A DNA stretch of 6,351 nucleotides from JAVVPO01 sp036655715 (lineage in GTDB: Bacteria > Bacillota > Clostridia > Lachnospirales > Cellulosilyticaceae): NCBI GenBank assembly GCA_036655715.1, contig JAVVPO010000106.1, forward strand, positions 1 to 6,351. The letters run 5' to 3'. The notes under the pieces were generated by a model. The model did not search any database and was not told where the DNA came from. It saw only the letters and a list, made by a program, of their open reading frames with translations. The translations under genes and the position numbers were made by a program. Below are positions 1 to 6,294 of the stretch, one piece after another (position 1 is the first letter of the stretch; every line of letters starts with the position of its first letter).

Positions 1-2
1 AC

Positions 3-29
3 CAGGCTTTCAGAGCGAATATAAGCCTG
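3..29. repeat. Short inverted repeat over the 3' end of the SGNH hydrolase gene
   Basis: CAGGCTT (3-9) is the exact reverse complement of AAGCCTG (23-29), with 13 bases between. It spans the last codons and the stop (10-12) of the minus-strand hydrolase gene. Read on the minus strand it could be the hairpin of a terminator, but the bases that would hold a T-run lie outside the window. A 7-bp repeat can arise by chance, so this is only a candidate. Confidence 0.3.
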
Positions 30-1101
30 TTAAGATTTGTTTCAGCACAGGGTAGATATGTTCTGCCATACGTATGAATCCAATATCATTAGGATGGCAC
101 CCATCTACCGTACAACTATCTCTATCTTTCTCACCAAATAGTGATTCCCCATCAATAAAATAAACGTGGTTATCTCCTCTTTGGCGTGCCACCACATAAG
201 TGTTATAAATCACTGTTCTGCGCTGTGCACTATCATCTGGGTTCTCATCAAAATTCGGCCTAGAAATCATTACGATAGGGAGATTTTGATGCTTATTTCT
301 TATGCATTTATAAAAAGGTTGGTATGTCTTTTCAAGGTCTTCTATAGTAGGTGAATTATGATCATAGTCCATCACTAATACACTCATATCTTTTTCACAG
401 ATATGTTCTGCCATTGCGATTTCACCTTTTGCATTACCACTAAATCCTAGATTGATAATATCTGCATCAAGCCATCTCGATAAGTGTAGTGGATAACTAT
501 TCCCAGGGCGACTTGCACACCCTCCTTGCGTAATAGAGGAACCATAGAATAATATAGGTTTTTCTATTGTATAAGGTGTTGGTGGTTTGATTAGGGCACA
601 ATCTTCTACTGCAAAAACAATATCTTTAACACCGTTATAGAGTGGGAAGTTAATAATAATATCTTTTTCTCTACGCTCTCCACTAAAAGAGGTCTCACCT
701 ACTACTACGGCCCTGTGATTCACGTCATATAACTGAGGCTGAAAAGTCTTGTGATATTTATAGTCATGATCACCATAATCTCTATAGTAGAGATCGAAGC
801 CCGATATACCTGTATCTGCCATATGAGGCATTGTATCTGATGTCTCTAAAATGGCCTTAACTACTATATACTGTGAATTTGTTTTAAATCTTACCCTTAC
901 ACCGCTTGTCATAGTTCCTAATAGCTGGATACCTTCGGAAAATCTTTTTATCTTTGTTTCATCTATTCTTGTCAAAATCTTTCTTCTATCAGGTGTGCCA
1001 TAGAGTACCAAATTTTCATTCTCTAGTGATAACCATTTAATATCTTTTCTAGTTATTTCTCCAAAATTAAAATTATCGTCTATGCTTTGAATTTTACTCA
1101 T
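10..1101 (-). CDS. Two-domain SGNH/GDSL-family hydrolase (GxDLY N-terminal domain plus GDSL-like esterase domain)
   Basis: Complete 363-residue protein, probably a serine esterase or deacylase; the substrate is not readable from sequence. The N-terminal part (about 1-175) looks like a beta-rich domain and carries GFDLYYRD at 101-108, matching the GxDLY signature that names the domain paired with this lipase family. The catalytic domain (about 180-358) shows all four SGNH blocks: FYGSSITQG (185-193), with Ser189 as the likely nucleophile; GFSGN (219-223), with Gly222 for the oxyanion hole; Asn249 in DYDHN; and DGCHP, with Asp333 and His336. There is no signal peptide, so it is probably cytoplasmic. 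The ATG start at 1101 is preceded by GAGGAG about 11 bases upstream. The gene diverges from the membrane-anchored protein gene at 1317. By analogy with related SGNH enzymes it may deacetylate carbohydrates, but this is inference. The family call is strong and the function open. Confidence 0.9.
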   Translation of the reverse strand: MSKIQSIDDNFNFGEITRKDIKWLSLENENLVLYGTPDRRKILTRIDETKIKRFSEGIQLLGTMTSGVRVRFKTNSQYIVVKAILETSDTMPHMADTGISGFDLYYRDYGDHDYKYHKTFQPQLYDVNHRAVVVGETSFSGERREKDIIINFPLYNGVKDIVFAVEDCALIKPPTPYTIEKPILFYGSSITQGGCASRPGNSYPLHLSRWLDADIINLGFSGNAKGEIAMAEHICEKDMSVLVMDYDHNSPTIEDLEKTYQPFYKCIRNKHQNLPIVMISRPNFDENPDDSAQRRTVIYNTYVVARQRGDNHVYFIDGESLFGEKDRDSCTVDGCHPNDIGFIRMAEHIYPVLKQILTGLYSL

Positions 1102-1180
1102 ATTGGTGAGATCTCCTCTATTTTAGAATTTAGGTTGTATATCTTTCTAGTTTTCGTTCATTTTAAGGATTAGAATAGAT

Positions 1181-1260
1181 TAAACTAATATATATAATAT
1201 ACTATATCACTATAATATTGAAAATATTTATTGATGAAAAAATTATTATTTAAAGTATTA
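1181..1260. other. Extremely AT-rich stretch in a divergent intergenic region
   Basis: Only 8 of these 80 bases are G or C. The stretch lies in the 215-base spacer between the divergent hydrolase and membrane-anchored protein genes. It holds several TATAAT-like strings and runs of alternating AT, so promoters for one or both genes are expected here. No pair of -35 and -10 boxes with good spacing stands out. TTGGAC (1263-1268) followed 17 bases later by TAGTAA (1286-1291) is a weak candidate for the rightward gene. I see no small gene in the spacer. Confidence 0.5.
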
Positions 1261-1316
1261 AGTTGGACAAACCCTCATATATATGTAGTAAAACATAGGA
1301 TAAATAGGGGGTAAGT

Positions 1317-2567
1317 ATGAACAACAAAAAAGCAATTATTTCATGCATGGTATTTGTAATACTTCTAGGGGGAGCCATTGGTGGGCACTTGTATAAGAAT
1401 AGCTCACTTAATACGCTGAGTAAGTATGTAAGTGCTATTAATAACAAAAACTATATAGAGGCTTATCAGATGTTTTATAGCAATAAACAGCTTGATAAGT
1501 TTAGTGGGGAATATGTGACAGGCTATATGAATGAGTATTTTACGGGAAATGAATTAATTAAACTTGAAAAGGGAAAGCTAATATCAAGTGCAGTAGTAGA
1601 GCAAACACAGCAAAAACTAGTTACTTATAAGGCCAAATACTATTTTCAAAATAAAACAGTTAATGCAGTAGTAGGTATCATTGAGGATGATGAAGCGTGG
1701 AAGGTTATCTTTCCATTTAAGACAGAGGCATTAAGCATTTATGCGCCAAGCGGAGCCAAGGTTAGCGTGGATGATAAAATGATAAGGAGTAAGGGAAATC
1801 AGGATTATATGAAGATAGATTTATTTCCAGGTAGCTATACTGTTAAAATGGAGTATCCAGAAAATGTGAAAGAGGATTATGTGACAGAGATAAGTATACC
1901 TAGGCAAACAGAGGTTTATTCACCTTATAAGGACTATACTATAGAAGTTAAAGCGCCGCTTTATACAATGGTAGAGTTGGCTGGAAATATAGTGGAAAAT
2001 ACAGAAGGCACGGTAGTATTCCAAAATGTTATAGAAGGGGACTATACCCTTGAAGTTTATGACAAAAATGGTAGTCTAGATAGATATAGTCAAAAAATTA
2101 CTGTAGAAGAGGAAAAAACTGAATTTGAAGTCCAGGGTATGAGCCTATCACAACTAGGATATGAAAAAATAAGTGCATTTACAAATGAGTTCTATCATGA
2201 CTACCTAGATGGTATAAAAAATAAAGAGACTGTATTTTTTGATGCTTATGTAGAAAGTAAGGAAAAGGATAAGATAGTTAATGAATATACAGAGTGGTTT
2301 ATAGATAAAAAAAATGTAGTAGATGCGAAAGTGAATATAGAAGTTCAGCAAGTTAGACTAAAAAACTCTAAAGAAGTAGAGATGAAAGTTTTGGAAGTTA
2401 TCACACTTGAGAATCAAGAAGAACAGGATAAAGTAAATTATCAAATAGCGATTAAGTGGAGTAATTTAATAGATATTTCGGAGGATAACTATAAGATTAA
2501 AGAACGTTATTTGACAGAGAGTTTAGTGTCCTATCAAGATGAGATGGGAAATTGGTTACAGTATTAA
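1317..2567 (+). CDS. Membrane-anchored extracytoplasmic protein with PEGA-like and NTF2-like modules (TcaA/YvbJ-like)
   Basis: 416 residues; I do not recognise a specific named gene. The short basic start (MNNKK) and hydrophobic stretch at about 6-23 form a single signal-anchor helix, leaving nearly the whole protein outside the membrane. Residues about 31-135 (LSKYVSAINNKNYIEAY to WKVIFPF) look like an alpha+beta NTF2-like domain. Residues about 138-200 have a PEGA-like pattern: APSGAKVSVDDK, then LFPGSYTVKMEYP. Residues about 206-272 repeat that pattern, with VIEGDYTLEVYDKNG. The C-terminal 280-416 resembles a second NTF2-like domain. This order recalls TcaA/YvbJ envelope proteins of Firmicutes, but the cysteine-rich zinc ribbon usual before the membrane helix there is absent. 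There is no catalytic motif, so a binding or cell-wall stress role is inferred. The ATG start follows AGGGGG (1306-1311) with a 5-base gap. No terminator follows, so transcription could continue into the GntR gene. Confidence 0.75.
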   Translation: MNNKKAIISCMVFVILLGGAIGGHLYKNSSLNTLSKYVSAINNKNYIEAYQMFYSNKQLDKFSGEYVTGYMNEYFTGNELIKLEKGKLISSAVVEQTQQKLVTYKAKYYFQNKTVNAVVGIIEDDEAWKVIFPFKTEALSIYAPSGAKVSVDDKMIRSKGNQDYMKIDLFPGSYTVKMEYPENVKEDYVTEISIPRQTEVYSPYKDYTIEVKAPLYTMVELAGNIVENTEGTVVFQNVIEGDYTLEVYDKNGSLDRYSQKITVEEEKTEFEVQGMSLSQLGYEKISAFTNEFYHDYLDGIKNKETVFFDAYVESKEKDKIVNEYTEWFIDKKNVVDAKVNIEVQQVRLKNSKEVEMKVLEVITLENQEEQDKVNYQIAIKWSNLIDISEDNYKIKERYLTESLVSYQDEMGNWLQY

Positions 2568-2577
2568 TAAATAAAGA

Positions 2578-2605
2578 TTGAAGTTTTATAGAAATTTGAT
2601 AAAAT
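2578..2605 (+). promoter_or_regulatory. Candidate sigma-A promoter for the GntR-family regulator
   Basis: TTGAAG (2578-2583) and TAAAAT (2600-2605) are separated by 16 bases, starting 10 bases after the stop of the upstream gene. Predicted transcription would begin near 2612, giving a leader of about 50 bases that contains the inverted repeat at 2634-2650. Both boxes are near consensus, but the region is AT-rich, so the call is moderate. Confidence 0.55.
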
Positions 2606-2633
2606 AGATGTACAATCTATATACATACGAAAG

Positions 2634-2650
2634 TACCCAACTACTGGGTA
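2634..2650. promoter_or_regulatory. Perfect inverted repeat next to the GntR gene ribosome binding site, candidate operator
   Basis: TACCCA (2634-2639) and TGGGTA (2645-2650) are perfect reverse complements around the 5-base centre ACTAC. The right arm touches the ribosome binding site AAGGAGG (2650-2656). GntR/FadR-type proteins bind short palindromes and often repress their own genes, so this is a plausible autoregulatory operator. It could instead act in the mRNA as a small hairpin beside the ribosome binding site. No second copy was noticed in the window. Confidence 0.45.
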
Positions 2651-2662
2651 AGGAGGAAACCT

Positions 2663-3316
2663 GTGAGATACGAAACAGATATAAGTGATAAATCTTCATT
2701 AAGGGGGAGAGTATTTAGCGAAATTAGAGAGGCTATTCTAGAAGGTGAATATAAGCCTGGGGATGTGCTAAGAGAGACTACTATTGCCCAAAGGATGAAT
2801 GTAAGTAGAACACCGGTTAGAGAGGCTATAAGACAATTAGAGTTAGAAGGGCTAGTACACTCGATACCTAACAAGGAAACTATTGTTTCAGGGATAACTA
2901 ATGAAGATGTACATGATATATTTATGATTCGCACACGTCTAGAAGGTTTAGCTGCCAGATATGCGGCAGAGCGCATTACAGACAGAGAGATTAAAGAGAT
3001 GGAAGAGGTGCTTGCACTTACTGAATTTTATGTATCGAGAGAGGATATTAACGAACTCAAGGGTCTTGATCATAAATTCCATGAGATTATGTATAGAGCA
3101 ACAAAAAGTAAGATACTGACACACGTATTATCAGATTTTCATGATTATATTCAAAATGCTAGAAAAACTTCTATTGCAACCCCAGGAAGAGCAGAAAAGC
3201 TTTTAGAAGAACATAAGGATATTTATGGGGCAATTAGAGATAGAAATGGGGATGAAGCAGAGAAACTTCTCAATAAGCATATAGCCAATGCAGTGCATAA
3301 TATGAAATTAGATTAG
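2663..3316 (+). CDS. GntR-family transcriptional regulator, FadR/FCD subfamily
   Basis: 217-residue DNA-binding regulator of typical FadR-subfamily length. The N-terminal winged helix-turn-helix covers about 11-76, with the GntR pattern EIREAILEGEYKPGDVL (20-36) and recognition region VSRTPVREAIRQLELEGLV (47-65). The all-helical FCD ligand-binding domain covers about 79-210. Asp136 and His140 (DHKFH), His184 (EEHKD) and His206 (NKHI) match the Asp-His-His-His set that binds a metal ion in many FCD proteins, so a metal-assisted organic acid ligand is likely; its identity cannot be read. The start is GTG at 2663, placed 6 bases after AAGGAGG (2650-2656). It has its own candidate promoter and a strong terminator downstream. 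No catabolic or transport gene lies beside it in the same orientation, so its regulon is unknown; self-regulation through the palindrome at 2634-2650 is an inference. Confidence 0.93.
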   Translation: MRYETDISDKSSLRGRVFSEIREAILEGEYKPGDVLRETTIAQRMNVSRTPVREAIRQLELEGLVHSIPNKETIVSGITNEDVHDIFMIRTRLEGLAARYAAERITDREIKEMEEVLALTEFYVSREDINELKGLDHKFHEIMYRATKSKILTHVLSDFHDYIQNARKTSIATPGRAEKLLEEHKDIYGAIRDRNGDEAEKLLNKHIANAVHNMKLD

Positions 3317-3352
3317 AAAAAGGACTTATATATTAAATGAAACTTATGTTAC

Positions 3353-3391
3353 AAAGGCCTGATTACGATAGTTTATCGTAGTCAGGCCTTT
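3353..3391. terminator. Rho-independent terminator between convergent genes, possibly bidirectional
   Basis: AAAGGCCTGA (3353-3362) pairs with TCAGGCCTTT (3382-3391). The stem continues with a T-G pair (3363/3381) and TACGATA/TATCGTA (3364-3370 and 3374-3380) around a GTT loop, giving 18 continuous pairs. It lies 36 bases after the GntR stop and 6 bases before the end of the convergent ABC-F gene. The T-runs are short on both sides, so the length of the stem is the main evidence. Confidence 0.85.
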
Positions 3392-3397
3392 TGGGTT

Positions 3398-5308
3398 TTA
3401 CTCAGCAAGTTCTAGAAGTTGCTCGCTTAAAATCTCCCAATTTGCATAAAGTTCTGTGACACAAGTATCTAATTGTTCTTTTTCTGTCATTAATTCACGT
3501 GATTTATCAAAATCAGTATAAATTTCTTCCAGGCAAAGGGCGTCATCTATTTCGGAGATACGTCCCTCTTTAAGTTCAATTTCTTTTTCTATATTTGTAA
3601 GGTTTGTTTGTATTTTTTTGATTTTCGTCTGTAATTCTTTTTGCTTTTGCCAATCTAATTTGTTGACAGAAGTAGGCGTAGAACTTTGTTGACCGACGGA
3701 GGTTGTGGTAAACTCTTTTTTCTTTTCTTGGTAGTAATCATAATCCCCAAGGTAAGTGGTCATATGATGAGGCTGCATCTCAAGTACTTTAGTCGCTGTT
3801 TGATTAATAAAGTAACGGTCGTGAGATACGTAAAGTACAGTGCCATCATAGTTGCTAAGTGCACGCTCTAAAACTTCTTTAGACATAACATCTAAATGGT
3901 TAGTAGGCTCATCTAGTATAAGAAAGTTGGCTTTAGAAAGCATGATTTTAGCAAGTGCCACACGGCCACGTTCCCCACCACTAAGTGTAGAGATAGGTTT
4001 AAATACATCTTCACTTGTAAATAAGAAAGCAGCAAGGACATTGCGAATATGACCATTAGTTAAATCAGGGAAAGTAGCTTGAATCTCACCCATAATCGAA
4101 TTCTTTGTATCTAGAGTTGAATGCTCCTGGTCATAGTAGCCTATTTGGACACGGCTACCTAGTTTGAACTCACCAGAATTAGCTTGTAAATGCTCTAAGA
4201 TAATTCTAAAGAGAGTTGTTTTACCTACACCGTTTGGTCCGACGATAGCTACTTTGTCACCTTTTTTGATTTCAAAGTTAATATGGTCAAAAAGCTGCTT
4301 GTCTTTAAATGCCATACTTAAATCATGAACCATAAGCACATCATTGCCACTTGTGATTTGAGGTGCGAGAACTAGGTTCATAGGCTTATCATCAATCATA
4401 GGCACATCCATAACCTCTTGCTTTTCAAGAAGCTTTTCACGGCTACGTGCACGTTTGATAGACTTTTCACGGTTGAACTGTCTAAGCTTTGCAATAACAG
4501 CTTTTTGATGAGCAATTTCTTGTTGTTGCTTTTCATATTGGTGCATAGCCACTTCATAAGCCTTTGCACTTTCAATAATGAAATCACTATAGCTACCATT
4601 GTACATAGCGGATCTACCAAATTCGATATGTACAACTTTATTAACCACCTTATCTAAGAAGTATCTATCATGTGAGATGATAATAACAGCACCCTTATAG
4701 GATTTTAAAAAACCTTCTAGCCACTCAATCGCTTGGATATCTAAATGGTTAGTAGGCTCATCTAATAAAAGTAAACTAGGTTCTTCAAGAAGAAGCTTAG
4801 CTAAGGCAACACGTGTTTTTTGTCCACCAGATAAGATAGAAATAGGTTTTTCATAAACTTCAGGGGTAAAACCTAAACCTTTTAAAATACCTTTTACTAA
4901 ACTTTTATATTCATAACCTTTACTATTTTCAAAAACACGTCTTAATTCGTCGTAAGTATGAGTAAGTTCTAGAGAATGCGTTCTAGAAATCTCAAGCTCA
5001 ATTTCGTTTAATTTCTTTTCAAGGGCAATGACATCATCAAACACATGAATAAGTTCATCATAGACGCTACGCTTAGAGTCTAAGTCCATATGCTGCTGAA
5101 GATACCCAATAGAGCACTCTTTGGCATAATATACATCACCTTCGTCAGCAGATATTTCCTTAGTAATGATTTTGAATAAAGTAGTTTTACCCGCTCCGTT
5201 ATTTCCAACTAAGGCAACTTTTTCATTATCTTCTATGTGGAAATTAATATCTCTTAAAATTATTTCTTCATTAAATAGCTTTTTTATATGGTTACATGCA
5301 ATAATCAT
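3398..5308 (-). CDS. ydiF: ABC-F family ATPase, YdiF-like translation factor
   Basis: 636-residue soluble tandem ABC ATPase without membrane segments, as expected of ABC-F proteins that bind the ribosomal E site and ease stalled translation. Domain 1: Walker A GNNGAGKTT (35-43), Q-loop GYLQQ, signature LSGGQ (159-163), Walker B LLLLDEP (179-185, catalytic Glu184), switch His213. A charged helical linker (about 245-305), the P-site tRNA interaction motif of the family, follows. Domain 2: Walker A GPNGVGKTT (357-365), LSGGE (442-446), Asp466-Glu467, His496. The C-terminal 550-636 is a predicted coiled-coil extension. All catalytic residues are intact. I chose ATG at 5308 because GGGAGG (5321-5316) sits 7 bases upstream; a TTG at 5323 would add five residues but place this site inside the gene. 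Length and the position beside rex match B. subtilis YdiF. Antibiotic protection cannot be judged from sequence; a housekeeping role is likelier. Confidence 0.93.
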   Translation of the reverse strand: MIIACNHIKKLFNEEIILRDINFHIEDNEKVALVGNNGAGKTTLFKIITKEISADEGDVYYAKECSIGYLQQHMDLDSKRSVYDELIHVFDDVIALEKKLNEIELEISRTHSLELTHTYDELRRVFENSKGYEYKSLVKGILKGLGFTPEVYEKPISILSGGQKTRVALAKLLLEEPSLLLLDEPTNHLDIQAIEWLEGFLKSYKGAVIIISHDRYFLDKVVNKVVHIEFGRSAMYNGSYSDFIIESAKAYEVAMHQYEKQQQEIAHQKAVIAKLRQFNREKSIKRARSREKLLEKQEVMDVPMIDDKPMNLVLAPQITSGNDVLMVHDLSMAFKDKQLFDHINFEIKKGDKVAIVGPNGVGKTTLFRIILEHLQANSGEFKLGSRVQIGYYDQEHSTLDTKNSIMGEIQATFPDLTNGHIRNVLAAFLFTSEDVFKPISTLSGGERGRVALAKIMLSKANFLILDEPTNHLDVMSKEVLERALSNYDGTVLYVSHDRYFINQTATKVLEMQPHHMTTYLGDYDYYQEKKKEFTTTSVGQQSSTPTSVNKLDWQKQKELQTKIKKIQTNLTNIEKEIELKEGRISEIDDALCLEEIYTDFDKSRELMTEKEQLDTCVTELYANWEILSEQLLELAE

Positions 5309-5324
5309 AAAATAACCTCCCAAA

Positions 5325-5345
5325 TTGTTAACTTAATAGTAACAG
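5325..5345. promoter_or_regulatory. Imperfect inverted repeat upstream of the ABC-F gene, weak operator candidate
   Basis: TTGTTA (5325-5330) and TAACAG (5340-5345) form a near-palindrome with a 9-base centre, just upstream of the ABC-F ribosome binding site in the spacer shared with rex. The half-sites resemble clostridial Rex-box halves (TTGTTA and TAACAA). However, Rex boxes have 6 bases between these hexamers, and one base of the right half differs. It is a weak match and may have no function. Confidence 0.2.
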
Positions 5346-5425
5346 AAAAACAAATAAAATAAAAGAATCTAATGTGGATATAAAATAAACTAGTAGTATA
5401 TGGGGCATAATATGGATGAGTTACA

Positions 5426-5455
5426 TTGACAAAAAAAAAACTAAAGTGATATACT
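5426..5455 (+). promoter_or_regulatory. Sigma-A promoter for rex with extended -10
   Basis: Perfect -35 TTGACA (5426-5431), 18-base spacer, and -10 TATACT (5450-5455) preceded by TG at 5447-5448, which makes an extended -10 element. The first nine spacer bases are all A, so with the last base of the -35 box there is a run of ten A (5431-5440). Transcription should start near 5462, leaving a leader of about 25 bases before the GTG at 5487. Confidence 0.8.
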
Positions 5456-5472
5456 AAAGCTAATACATAGTT

Positions 5473-5478
5473 AAGGAG
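5473..5478 (+). promoter_or_regulatory. Ribosome binding site that fixes the rex start
   Basis: AAGGAG at 5473-5478 is 8 bases before GTG 5487. A GTG at 5478 in the same frame overlaps this site and therefore cannot be served by it, so 5487 is preferred. Confidence 0.75.
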
Positions 5479-5486
5479 TGAAGGAA

Positions 5487-6128
5487 GTGACAGAAGAAAG
5501 AAAAATTTCTATGGCAGTAGTTAGACGATTGCCAAGATATTATAGGTACTTAGGTGAACTATTAGATAATGGTGTAACTAAGATATCCTCACGTGAATTA
5601 AGTGATAAAATGCAAGTTACCGCTTCACAGATTAGACAAGACTTAAACAACTTTGGTGGATTTGGCCAACAAGGATATGGATATAATGTAGAATACTTAC
5701 ACGCAGAGATCTCAAAGATCTTAGGTCTAGATAAAAAACATAAAATGATTATTGTAGGTGCAGGTAATTTAGGTCAGGCATTAGCTAACTATACATCATT
5801 CTCTAAAAGAGGCTTTGAATTATGTGGGATATTTGATATTAACCCAAGGCTTGTAGGCATGAGTATCCGAGGCATTGAAGTAATAGATGTAGATAAGATG
5901 GAGCAGTTTGTTAAGACAAATCACATAGATATTGCTATCTTAACATTGCCAAAGACAAGAGTTAAAGAAGTAGCAGAGAATCTAGCTGAATGGGGAATCC
6001 GAGGCTTATGGAATTTCTCACCTGTTGACTTATTCTTGCCAGATACAGTAGAAGTAGAGAATGTACACTTATCTCACTCTCTTATGACGTTAGCTTATAA
6101 GGTGAATGAGAAGCAAGTACTAGAATAG
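5487..6128 (+). CDS. rex: Redox-sensing transcriptional repressor Rex
   Basis: 213-residue cytoplasmic repressor that reads the NADH/NAD+ ratio. NADH binding releases it from operators upstream of fermentation and respiration genes. The N-terminal winged helix (about 1-75) has the family pattern RRLPRYYRYL (13-22) and QIRQDLNNFGGFGQQGYGYN (48-67), containing the DNA-contacting helix and glycine-rich wing. The Rossmann domain shows GAGNLG (91-96) and ends its second strand in GIFD; Asp117 favours NAD(H) over NADP(H). NFSPVDLFLP (176-185) is the conserved dinucleotide-pocket segment, and the last helix (about 190-213) is the one swapped between subunits. Length equals the usual 205-220. The GTG start at 5487 is set by the ribosome binding site 8 bases upstream. 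The gene is divergent from the ABC-F gene and closed by its own terminator, so it is probably monocistronic. No good Rex box is seen at its promoter, so autoregulation is not supported here. Confidence 0.97.
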   Translation: MTEERKISMAVVRRLPRYYRYLGELLDNGVTKISSRELSDKMQVTASQIRQDLNNFGGFGQQGYGYNVEYLHAEISKILGLDKKHKMIIVGAGNLGQALANYTSFSKRGFELCGIFDINPRLVGMSIRGIEVIDVDKMEQFVKTNHIDIAILTLPKTRVKEVAENLAEWGIRGLWNFSPVDLFLPDTVEVENVHLSHSLMTLAYKVNEKQVLE

Positions 6129-6163
6129 CAAGGGATATACGTCATCCAATATAAAACAAATTT

Positions 6164-6218
6164 AAAAATGTTCATCTATCTTGAATTAAAAAATATTCAG
6201 GGTAGATGGACATTTTTT
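6164..6218 (+). terminator. rex: Rho-independent terminator of rex
   Basis: A 23-base arm (6164-6186) pairs along its full length with 6195-6217, including three G-U pairs, around an 8-base A-rich loop. The right arm ends in TTTTTT (6213-6218). It starts 36 bases after the rex stop. The A-tract at the left base could also allow termination from the opposite direction. Confidence 0.88.
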
Positions 6219-6250
6219 GTGTTGAAGTATTTAGATTTCCGATATAGACT

Positions 6251-6256
6251 TATAAT
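6251..6256 (+). promoter_or_regulatory. Possible -10 box for the gene starting at 6295
   Basis: TATAAT at 6251-6256 is a perfect -10 hexamer 39 bases before the start codon and 32 bases past the rex terminator. No good -35 is at 17 bases. TTGAAG (6222-6227) is 23 bases away, which is too far, or 15 bases from the alternative TATAGA (6243-6248). Confidence 0.35.
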
Positions 6257-6294
6257 TAAAGAGATTTAAAGTAGATAAGTTAGGAGGTAAAGGT

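Noticed and set aside
166..354. Plus-strand open frame opposite the hydrolase gene
   Set aside because: It is antisense to a conserved catalytic domain and has no recognisable motif.
1332..1349. Possible lipobox (IISC, Cys10) in the membrane-anchored protein
   Set aside because: The hydrophobic segment follows the cysteine rather than preceding it, and only a few residues lie before it, so a lipoprotein signal peptide does not fit; a signal-anchor helix does.
17..2759. Thirteen-base string GAATATAAGCCTG present at both 17-29 and 2747-2759
   Set aside because: A match of this length within 6.3 kb is expected by chance at a notable rate, the two copies lie in unrelated genes, and similarity does not extend beyond the match.
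2641..2976. Minus-strand open frame of 111 codons opposite the GntR gene
   Set aside because: It is antisense to the helix-turn-helix and early FCD coding region, with no recognisable domain and a serine- and leucine-rich translation typical of shadow frames.
4396..4657. Overlapping open frames on both strands inside the ABC-F gene, and similar ones at 3686-4052
   Set aside because: They lie within a fully conserved ABC-F coding sequence, lack ribosome binding sites and have low-complexity translations; they are shadows of the real gene.
5309..5323. Longer ABC-F start at TTG 5323
   Set aside because: It would place the GGGAGG ribosome binding site inside the coding region, while ATG 5308 is at ideal spacing and matches the usual family N-terminus.
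5478..5486. Longer Rex start at GTG 5478
   Set aside because: The codon overlaps the AAGGAG ribosome binding site, which is properly spaced for GTG 5487.
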